A DNA stretch of 7,819 nt from Leucobacter sp. (lineage in GTDB: Bacteria; Actinomycetota; Actinomycetes; Actinomycetales; Microbacteriaceae). Below are positions 1 to 5,797 of this stretch, piece after piece. The number at the start of each line of letters is the position of its first letter. Within the stretch, counting starts at the first letter, position 1. Location: the NCBI GenBank assembly GCA_017990305.1, contig JAGNOB010000062.1, positions 1 through 7,819 of the forward strand, read 5' to 3'. A program made the translations under genes and the position numbers. The notes beneath the pieces were generated by a model. It was not told where the DNA came from and did no database searches. It worked only from the letters and a program-made list of their open reading frames with translations.

Positions 1-620
1 CCGGCGCCCCGCGCAACCACGGCGGCGCCAGCGATGAGTGCATCGTCAGGAACTCCGCGCTCCGCGAGCTCAGCGATAGACCGTACGGTGAGCCCGAGAC
101 CAGCAGAAACTTCCTCAGCGCCGGCGATCGGGCCTACCCACAGCTCACCGTGGTTCGCATCAGCGTAGAAGCCACGGCTGCCCGGGCGAGCTGGCGGAGT
201 GATGTATAGCGTTGCATCATGGCCACCCGACACTGGCCGCATCACGAGTACGGCGTCCTCGATCCCATGCCCGACAGCCCACAGGAAGTCGCTGTCCGCA
301 CGGAACTCAAAGTAGGTGTCGTTCGCGCGCAACTGCGAGCGACCCGCGGTCACCACAAGCGTGTGGCTGGGGAGCTCGGCCGACAGGCGTGCCCGATGAT
401 CTGCGGCAGCTGCGGCAGCACCAGACTCCACCTTCAGCTCACGCGAGGCCTCACCCCAGCCGTCCGCCATCCACGAGGTGAACCCCGTCGACTCACTAAT
501 GAGCGGCATGCGGGGATCGCGCCGCGTCGCCCGCGAGTTCGGCATGCCCGACTCCCAGTCGACTACGTTCACGGTACTCCCGAGGCCATTCAGCGTGGGG
601 CCGTCGTGGTGATGCGTCAT
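1..620 (-). CDS. pepP: Aminopeptidase P (Xaa-Pro aminopeptidase), N-terminal part; cut by window edge
   Basis: This is a partial gene of 206 complete codons that stays open to the left edge, so the C-terminal part lies outside the window. Read from ATG at 620, residues about 45-205 resemble the aminopeptidase P N-terminal (AMP_N) domain. An F-x3-M-x2-GW element lies at about 47-55. The hallmark FEFRADSDF segment, ending in a glycine, lies at about 104-117 (key residues F104, F106, R107, D109, D111, F112, G117). Family members are cytoplasmic metalloenzymes (M24 pita-bread fold) that release the residue preceding proline at a peptide N-terminus. The metal ligands sit in the C-terminal domain and cannot be checked here. 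About 40 residues precede the recognisable domain, beginning with three histidines; such leaders occur in actinobacterial PepP. A GAAAGGG Shine-Dalgarno lies 10 nt upstream (631-637). The gene starts 37 nt after the prolyl aminopeptidase stop, so it is probably the sixth cistron of the peptide-import operon. I am confident of the family, less so of its exact specificity. Confidence 0.85.
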   Translation of the reverse strand, partial: MTHHHDGPTLNGLGSTVNVVDWESGMPNSRATRRDPRMPLISESTGFTSWMADGWGEASRELKVESGAAAAAADHRARLSAELPSHTLVVTAGRSQLRANDTYFEFRADSDFLWAVGHGIEDAVLVMRPVSGGHDATLYITPPARPGSRGFYADANHGELWVGPIAGAEEVSAGLGLTVRSIAELAERGVPDDALIAGAAVVARGA

Positions 621-657
621 GTCTTTGTAACCCTTTCGAGGTTGGTGATGGGTGAGG

Positions 658-1953
658 TTAGTTGCGAGCGTTCGGCGTGCCGCCGAGACGCGCTTCGAGA
701 GCGTCGAACAGCCTCTGGGCGACGTTGCCGAGCCGCAGCCCGTCGTGTTCGTATTCGTTGGTGACCCAGGCGTGCACCCCGGCAACGCGAGACGCAGTGT
801 CGAGCGAGAGCTGCGCATCGACATACATATCGTCGAAGTACACGGCTGCTTCGACGGGCACAACGTTGCGCGCGAGCTGCTCATGGTCGTAGGTATCGAT
901 CGGCTGCGGGTTAGCAGCGAGGTGGTTCACGGCTGCCCGGATACCGGTAAGCGCGCCGATCTCCTCGAACATCCACGGGAAGACTGTCTCGCCAGTGAAG
1001 TTCAACGGCCTCGCCGACTCAGCGAACTCCTGATGACGCTCGCGTTCGGCCTGCGCAGCCCAGTTGCTCGGCCCGGGCCCGTAGATTGCCTCCTGCAGCG
1101 CGATGAACAGCGGGTTGCTAGCGAAGCCAGTTTCCGCCTCCACAGTCGCGAGGAAGGTGGCCGAGAGCTCAGTCTCGGCTTCGTCAGCGAACGCCTCGTC
1201 GAAGATCCAGTGCACGCGGTCGAAGCCCGGCTGCATGCCGAAATCGAAACCGAGTGTCTGCAGCCTGCGCACGGTGAGCCGATCGCCGCCAGGCAACCGG
1301 ACGTCTTCGCGCTCGAGCAGATCAGCTACGCGTGAAATACGATCCACGAGCTGCGGGTGGCGAGCACGGAACTGCCTGTTCTTCTCGGCAATACGCGGGA
1401 ACGTGCGCGAGTACACGACAGCGGGATCGGGATCGATGCTCGGCAGCCCGCCAGTGATCGCTGAGGCGACAACCGACTCGGGGAAGTGCGAGAGGTACTG
1501 CAGCGTGAGGAAGCCTCCGTAACTCTGACCGAGGGTCCACCACTGGCGGCCGGGGAAATGTTCCTCTCGCAGGGCCTCAAAGTCACGCACGATGGAGTCT
1601 TGCCTGTGCTGAGCGAGCAACTGCGCGCCAGCAGCCGCGTCGAGGCCTTCAAAACTGCGCGCGCTGAGCGGCGTCGAGCGGCCTGTGCCGCGCTGGTCGG
1701 GCAGGATCACCCGGAAGCGGGTGACTGCGTCGCCGAGCCAGCCGTCGGCCTCGAGCGGCCGCGGGGACTTGCCGCCAGGCCCGCCCTGTAGGAAGACGAG
1801 TAGCGGCAAGTCTGCGTCACGCTTCGTGACCTCAGTGACCTCGCGCGCGAAAACACGGATGGTCTCCCCCGTGGGCTCGTTCCAGTCCAACGGGACCGTC
1901 ACCCACAGGTCGCGGGCAACAAGGCGGGTTCCGATCGGATACCAGTCGGTCAT
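658..1953 (-). CDS. pip: Prolyl aminopeptidase-like alpha/beta hydrolase (peptidase family S33)
   Basis: This 431-residue protein has the order of motifs expected for proline iminopeptidases: an oxyanion-hole GGPG (57-60), DQRGTGRS (86-93), and the nucleophile elbow GQSYGG (142-147) with Ser144 as probable nucleophile. A long middle segment, about 185-330, fits the helical cap that gives specificity. Asp374 or Asp375 in YFDDMYVD and His403 in YEHDGLR are the likely remaining triad members. Family enzymes release N-terminal proline from short peptides. There is no signal peptide or membrane segment, so it should act in the cytoplasm. Its ATG overlaps the DppB-type permease stop as ATGA, with an AAGGA element at 1964-1968, 10 nt upstream. 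That strongly implies co-translation with the importer. The length exceeds the roughly 310-320 residues of compact PIPs and matches the longer S33 subgroup. A different aminopeptidase or esterase specificity cannot be excluded. Confidence 0.85.
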   Translation of the reverse strand: MTDWYPIGTRLVARDLWVTVPLDWNEPTGETIRVFAREVTEVTKRDADLPLLVFLQGGPGGKSPRPLEADGWLGDAVTRFRVILPDQRGTGRSTPLSARSFEGLDAAAGAQLLAQHRQDSIVRDFEALREEHFPGRQWWTLGQSYGGFLTLQYLSHFPESVVASAITGGLPSIDPDPAVVYSRTFPRIAEKNRQFRARHPQLVDRISRVADLLEREDVRLPGGDRLTVRRLQTLGFDFGMQPGFDRVHWIFDEAFADEAETELSATFLATVEAETGFASNPLFIALQEAIYGPGPSNWAAQAERERHQEFAESARPLNFTGETVFPWMFEEIGALTGIRAAVNHLAANPQPIDTYDHEQLARNVVPVEAAVYFDDMYVDAQLSLDTASRVAGVHAWVTNEYEHDGLRLGNVAQRLFDALEARLGGTPNARN

Positions 1954-2915
1954 TTTCGGGCAGTCCTTACTCTCGAATCAAGCAGTGCGTAAAGGGTGTC
2001 GACGATGAGGTTCGACAGCACGACGAAGACACCGCCGAGCAGCACGATCGCGATCACCACGGGGCGATCCTGCATCGCGACGCTGGTCACGGCAAGTGAG
2101 CCAACTCCGGGGAGCCCGAACACCTGCTCGATGACAATCACGCCTGCGAGGAGCATACCGATATCAATGCCGAGCTGCGTGACGAGAGGAGGCATCGCAG
2201 AGCGGAACGCGTGCACGTAGGTAACCCGGCGATCGGTGAGGCCCTTCGCGCGGGCGGTGCGAATGTAGTCCTGACCGAGAACGTCAAGCATCTGCCCGCG
2301 AGTCAGCCGTGCGTACACTGCAGCCGTCACGAGTGCGAGCGTGAGCCAAGGCAGGGCGAGGTGCCACGCCCACTGCCCCGGGTTTTCACCGAACGGCACG
2401 TAGCCTGATGGCGGAAACAGGGTGAGGCCCATCTTCGTTGGAAGGAAGTACAGCGCATACAGGGCGATCATGCCGAGGACGAACGTTGGGAAGCTAATAC
2501 CGATGATCGCAAAGCCCTGCCCCAGCCGATCACGGATGGTTCCCGGGTGCTTTGCGGATCCGACACCGATGGGTATGCCGATGGCGAGCCAGACAATCAC
2601 CGCACCGAAGACGAGTGACATGGTGACCGGGATGCGGCTCGACAGGAGGTCCCAGACCGGGAGGTTCGAGCGGTAGGAGAACCCTAGGTCGCCCTGCAGA
2701 AGGTTGCCAAGGAACATGAAGTACTGCTGGATCATCGGCTTGTCGAGCCCGAGGTTGACCCGAATCTGCTCCATGAGCGCCTCGGTCGCTTTGTCGCCCG
2801 CGATAATGCGTGCGGGATCTGAGGGCGAAACGTAGAAGAGGATGAAGACGAAGATACTGAGCAGGAAGAGCACGAGCGCGCCGAAGCCGACCCGTGACAG
2901 GACATAGCGGATCAT
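1950..2915 (-). CDS. dppB: Peptide ABC transporter permease, DppB/OppB type
   Basis: This 321-residue inner-membrane protein has the N-terminal signature of the DppB/OppB/GsiC branch. A first transmembrane helix (about 9-30) is followed by an SPSDPAR segment (30-36) and LGLDKP (55-60), then GDLGFS (75-80). Further hydrophobic helices lie near 98-120, 133-158, 185-205, 245-265 and 285-312. The cytoplasmic coupling (EAA-like) loop is DYIRTARAKGL at 216-226, which docks onto an ATPase. It pairs with the DppC-type permease to form the translocation pore. The ATG at 2915 overlaps the upstream permease stop as ATGA, and AAGGGGAA lies 6 nt upstream (2922-2929). Its own TGA overlaps the hydrolase ATG in the same way. 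Length and motifs are normal. The solute class (dipeptide, oligopeptide, or another compound such as nickel or glutathione) cannot be read from the permease alone. Confidence 0.94.
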   Translation of the reverse strand: MIRYVLSRVGFGALVLFLLSIFVFILFYVSPSDPARIIAGDKATEALMEQIRVNLGLDKPMIQQYFMFLGNLLQGDLGFSYRSNLPVWDLLSSRIPVTMSLVFGAVIVWLAIGIPIGVGSAKHPGTIRDRLGQGFAIIGISFPTFVLGMIALYALYFLPTKMGLTLFPPSGYVPFGENPGQWAWHLALPWLTLALVTAAVYARLTRGQMLDVLGQDYIRTARAKGLTDRRVTYVHAFRSAMPPLVTQLGIDIGMLLAGVIVIEQVFGLPGVGSLAVTSVAMQDRPVVIAIVLLGGVFVVLSNLIVDTLYALLDSRVRTARK

Positions 2916-3880
2916 GCTTTGTTCCCCTTCGAGGAGGTCGGGTCAAGGGCATCACGCAGGCCGTCACCGAGCAGGTTGAACGCCAGTGTGAGCGCGAGCA
3001 GGGCAAGGCCGGGCACGAGCACCATCCACGGCGCGACCATGTACATGGAGCCGTTCGCGGCATCTGCGAGCATGTTGCCCCAGCTGGGTGTCGGAGGCAC
3101 GATACCGAGCCCGAGGAATGAGAGTGTCGCTTCGAATACCACCGCGGCGGGAATACCGAGCGTCGTGTACACGATGATCGGGACGACGAGGTTCGGGAGA
3201 ACATCGCGGAACATCATGGACCATCGTGACTCCCCCAGGGAGCGCGCGGCCTCAATGTACTCGCGCTCGCGAATGGCGAGCACCTGCCCGCGGATCACGC
3301 GTGCGAGACCCGCCCAGCTGAAGAACACGATCACGACGATCGACAACCCGAGGCTCGGGCCGAGCACTGCGACGAGTGCGATCGCGACGAGCAGGAACGG
3401 CACGCTCATCACGAGGTCAATGATCCGGCTGAGCAGCGTATCAACCCAGCCGCCAAAGAAGCCGGCCGTCGCTCCAACGACGACACCAATCGCCGAAGCG
3501 ATGAGCGATGCGACAACGCCGACGAGCAGTGAGACGCGCGCGCCGTACGCCAGGCGAACGAAAACGTCGCGGCCGAGCTGGTCGGTTCCGAGCAAGAACT
3601 CGCTGCCGGGGCCGACGGGGATGCCGGCTGCAGAGAGCCCGGTCTCGCGGAACTGCTCGGTAGGCCCGTGCCCTGTCCATTGCGCAATGAGCGGTGCGCA
3701 GATCGCGAACAGCACGATACCGAGGATAACGACAGCGGAGATCACGCTAGCCGGGTCGCGGAGCAGCCTGGCCATCGTGAGCTGCATGGAGCTCTTCGCC
3801 TGAATATCAGCAACCTTTTGTGCCGCATATCCGGGGGTGGTGATGAGCTTCGTGTCTTTCGAGAACACGTTGTTACTCAC
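2912..3880 (-). CDS. dppC: Peptide ABC transporter permease, DppC/OppC type
   Basis: This 322-residue membrane protein has the typical DppC layout. A cytoplasmic N-terminal tail (1-40) is followed by a first transmembrane helix (about 44-68) and a periplasmic-facing loop ending in LGTDQLGRD (97-105), the hallmark of this subfamily. Several helices follow, and a coupling loop EYIEAARSLG (207-216) holds the EAA motif that contacts the ATPase. Downstream, the PPTPSWGNML segment typical of the branch is also present. The start is GTG at 3880, which overlaps the ATPase stop as GTGA. A strong GGAGGGG ribosome site sits 4 nt upstream (3885-3891), inside the ATPase coding region, supporting this start over later ones. 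The protein partners the DppB-type permease encoded next. No truncation or missing motif is seen. Confidence 0.94.
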   Translation of the reverse strand: MSNNVFSKDTKLITTPGYAAQKVADIQAKSSMQLTMARLLRDPASVISAVVILGIVLFAICAPLIAQWTGHGPTEQFRETGLSAAGIPVGPGSEFLLGTDQLGRDVFVRLAYGARVSLLVGVVASLIASAIGVVVGATAGFFGGWVDTLLSRIIDLVMSVPFLLVAIALVAVLGPSLGLSIVVIVFFSWAGLARVIRGQVLAIREREYIEAARSLGESRWSMMFRDVLPNLVVPIIVYTTLGIPAAVVFEATLSFLGLGIVPPTPSWGNMLADAANGSMYMVAPWMVLVPGLALLALTLAFNLLGDGLRDALDPTSSKGNKA

Positions 3881-5703
3881 AGTGCCCCTCCGTTCGCTGA
3901 AACGAGCACGCGTTCGCGTTCGACGCGCGGGATTTCGGGTGCAGCGGCAGACAGCAGCTTTTTCGTGAACGCCTGCTGTGGCTGTCCGTACACGGTCTCC
4001 GCAGAACCGAGCTCAATGATCTTGCCCCCGTCCATGACAGCAATGCGGTCGCAGACGTGCCTGACCACCGCAAGGTCGTGTGAAATAAACAGGTAGGTCA
4101 GGCCGAGTTCGCGCTGCAGTTCGTCGAGAAGGTTGAGCACCTGCGCTTGGATTGACACGTCGAGTGCCGAAACGGGCTCGTCGAGAATCACGAGCTCGGG
4201 GTTCAGCGCGATCGCGCGGGCGATGCCGATGCGCTGGCGCTGACCGCCTGAGAACTGCGATGGGAACCGGTTGTAATGCTCCGGGTTCAGGCCGACAATT
4301 TCCATGAGCTCCTGAACCCTGGCGAGCCGGTCGTCACCCTTAGCAACCTTGTGGATGCGGAATGGGTCCCCGATGATCGAGCCAACACGGCGCTTGGGGT
4401 TTAGCGACCCGAATGGATCCTGAAACACGACCTGCACCTTGCGACGCATCTGGCGCCATTGCGCATCAGTCAGGTTTCCGATGTCGGCGCCATCGAAGCT
4501 GATCGAGCCAGCAGTTGGCGGAATCAGGCCAGCAATCGTGCGGGCGAGCGTCGTCTTTCCGCACCCACTTTCGCCGACAAGCCCGAGCGTCTCGCCGCGG
4601 CGCACAGTCAGCGAAATGTCCTCGAGCACCGTGCGAGACTCGCCGCGGCGCTGTGGGAATGACACGGTGAGGTTCGAGACCTCGACGATGCTGTCATCGT
4701 TCGAGACCTCGATCTCGGCTGCGGGCATTTCTGGCGCAGGCGGCTCGGTCGGAGGCGTCGTCAGCCAGCACAGCGATTCGGTGCCGTCGTCAAACTTTTG
4801 CAGCGGCGGAGCCTCGCCGCAGATGTCCATCGCGTTCGGGCAGCGGTCGCGGAACACGCAACCGCTCGGCGGGCTGAGCAGGCTCGGCGGGCGGCCACCG
4901 ATCGGGATCAGGGGCGTCCCTGGCGCACGGTTGAACGAGGAGGATCGCAGCAACCCGGCCGTGTATGGGTGTGCCGGATTTCCAAGTACGTTTTCGCTCG
5001 TGCCCACTTCAAGCTTGCGGCCGCCGTACATCACCATGACGCGGTCGGCAACGCGGGAGAGAATTCCGAGGTCGTGGCTGATCATCAGCACGGTCGCGCC
5101 GAAGTCCTCACGCATCTCGGCGAGAAGGTCGAGGATCTGGGCCTGAACAGTGGAGTCGAGGGCGGTTGTCGGCTCGTCTGCGATGATGAGCGCAGGGTTG
5201 AGCGAGAGGCTCATTGCAATCATCACTCGTTGCCGCATACCGCCGGAGAACTGGTGCGGGTAGGCATCGAACCGGGCCGCAGGGTCTGGGATCCGCACTT
5301 TCCCGAGCAATTCGATGGCGCGCGCCTTCGCGGCTTCCTTCGACACATTCTCGTGAGCGCGAATCTGTTCGACGATCTGCCAGCCGATCGTGTACTGCGG
5401 GTGCAGACTCGAGAGCGGGTCTTGAAAGATCATGCTGATCTCTGCGCCGCGCTTCTTGCGCAGGCCCTCAGCGGAAAGCGTGAGCAGGTCTTCGCCCTGG
5501 AACATGACCTGCCCCGAACGCTTGGCCTGCGGGATGAGCCCCATGATCGACTGAACAAGCACTGACTTGCCGGATCCGGACTCACCTACGATGCCGAAGA
5601 ACTCGCCTTCGTTCACCGAGAATGAAACATCTTGGACGGCGTGAACCGCGCCGTCTTCCGTCGGAATATCGACTACGAGATTCCGAACATCGAGTATTGC
5701 CAC
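3877..5703 (-). CDS. Fused two-domain peptide ABC transporter ATPase (DppD-DppF type)
   Basis: One 608-residue polypeptide carries both nucleotide-binding domains that power the importer. Domain 1 (about 1-320) has Walker A GESGSGKS (40-47), Q-loop FQDP (93-96), signature FSGGMRQR (152-159), Walker B LIIADEP (172-178) and switch His210. It ends in the oligopeptide-specific tail with HPYT (245-248) and four cysteines, 282, 288, 295 and 312, matching the iron-sulfur-binding pattern of DppD-type ATPases. A Pro/Glu-rich linker (about 315-335) leads to domain 2, with GESGCGKT (377-384), FQDP (427-430), FSGGQRQR (484-491), LVILDEP (504-510) and His542. Both sites look catalytically intact. I chose GTG at 5703 because GGGAG lies 5 nt upstream (5709-5713) and homology begins at once. 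The frame is open further upstream to GTG at 5781, but those 26 residues are His/Pro-rich and encoded by the intergenic stem-loop. Fusions of this kind are common in actinobacteria. Confidence 0.95.
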   Translation of the reverse strand: MAILDVRNLVVDIPTEDGAVHAVQDVSFSVNEGEFFGIVGESGSGKSVLVQSIMGLIPQAKRSGQVMFQGEDLLTLSAEGLRKKRGAEISMIFQDPLSSLHPQYTIGWQIVEQIRAHENVSKEAAKARAIELLGKVRIPDPAARFDAYPHQFSGGMRQRVMIAMSLSLNPALIIADEPTTALDSTVQAQILDLLAEMREDFGATVLMISHDLGILSRVADRVMVMYGGRKLEVGTSENVLGNPAHPYTAGLLRSSSFNRAPGTPLIPIGGRPPSLLSPPSGCVFRDRCPNAMDICGEAPPLQKFDDGTESLCWLTTPPTEPPAPEMPAAEIEVSNDDSIVEVSNLTVSFPQRRGESRTVLEDISLTVRRGETLGLVGESGCGKTTLARTIAGLIPPTAGSISFDGADIGNLTDAQWRQMRRKVQVVFQDPFGSLNPKRRVGSIIGDPFRIHKVAKGDDRLARVQELMEIVGLNPEHYNRFPSQFSGGQRQRIGIARAIALNPELVILDEPVSALDVSIQAQVLNLLDELQRELGLTYLFISHDLAVVRHVCDRIAVMDGGKIIELGSAETVYGQPQQAFTKKLLSAAAPEIPRVERERVLVSANGGAL

Positions 5704-5708
5704 TCGTA

Positions 5709-5713
5709 CTCCC
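5709..5713 (-). promoter_or_regulatory. Ribosome-binding site deciding the fused ATPase start
   Basis: On the minus strand GGGAG sits 5 nt before GTG at 5703. It favours this codon over the upstream in-frame GTG at 5781. That earlier codon lies within the 3' arm-forming sequence of the intergenic hairpin and would add residues with no family counterpart. Confidence 0.7.
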
Positions 5714-5721
5714 AGGGTGTG

Positions 5722-5739
5722 GTGGTGTGCGTGGTGTGC
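5722..5739 (-). repeat. Tandem 9-bp direct repeat in the leader of the ATPase gene
   Basis: GCACACCAC (minus strand) occurs twice without a gap, at 5731-5739 and 5722-5730, and is followed by more CACC-type sequence. The stretch is rich in C and A and nearly free of G. It would leave the RNA between the stem-loop and the ATPase ribosome site unstructured. Confidence 0.7.
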
Positions 5740-5745
5740 AGGCGG

Positions 5746-5784
5746 GTCGTGCGGCGGCGAATGGGTAACCCACCGCCGCACGAC
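5746..5784 (-). promoter_or_regulatory. Strong intergenic stem-loop after the binding-protein gene
   Basis: A perfect 12-bp inverted repeat (5746-5757 with 5773-5784, arm GTCGTGCGGCGG) encloses a second 4-bp stem (TGGG/CCCA, 5762-5765 with 5769-5772) closed by a 3-nt loop. A 4-nt bulge at 5758-5761 separates the stems. The structure begins 13 nt after the binding-protein stop codon. In the transcript no U-run follows it, so it does not match an intrinsic terminator. The likely role is to protect the 3' end of the binding-protein mRNA, or to reduce read-through, so that more binding protein than membrane complex is made. That arrangement is known for other ABC importer operons; here it is inference. 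Confidence 0.75.
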
Positions 5785-5797
5785 TTATGCCCATGCG

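Noticed and set aside
626..660. TAACC/GGTTA pair between pip and pepP as a terminator or attenuator
   Set aside because: It has only 5 paired bases with a loop of more than 20 nt and no U-run. It is too weak to claim.
219..764. Plus-strand open frame of 181 codons at the left end
   Set aside because: It is antisense to the aminopeptidase P N-terminal domain and crosses the pip-pepP junction. The encoded Arg-rich protein has no family features.
652..1335. Long plus-strand open frame (227 codons) opposite the hydrolase
   Set aside because: It is antisense to a well-supported S33 hydrolase, has no recognisable domain, and is rich in Arg, Glu and Val as expected of a mirror frame in GC-rich DNA.
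2530..3204. Minus-strand open frame of 224 codons across the DppC/DppB junction
   Set aside because: It is in a different frame from both permeases, whose own motifs and 4-nt overlap are clear. Its Arg/Ser/Pro composition is that of an out-of-frame reading.
2919..3803. Plus-strand open frame of 294 codons opposite the DppC-type permease
   Set aside because: Its composition (Ser, Thr, Arg, Pro) is that of the antisense of a hydrophobic membrane protein. No domain or ribosome site supports it.
4798..5565. Plus-strand open frame of 255 codons opposite the ATPase
   Set aside because: The minus strand here encodes intact Walker, signature and HPYT motifs. The plus-strand frame is a shadow.
5704..5781. 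Upstream extension of the ATPase from GTG at 5781
   Set aside because: The 26 extra residues are His/Pro-rich with no family match, overlap the stem-loop and tandem repeat, and lack a suitable ribosome site. GTG at 5703 has one.
5746..5784. Reading the intergenic hairpin as a rho-independent terminator
   Set aside because: No T-run follows on the transcribed strand, and the downstream transporter genes lack another obvious promoter, so full termination is unlikely.
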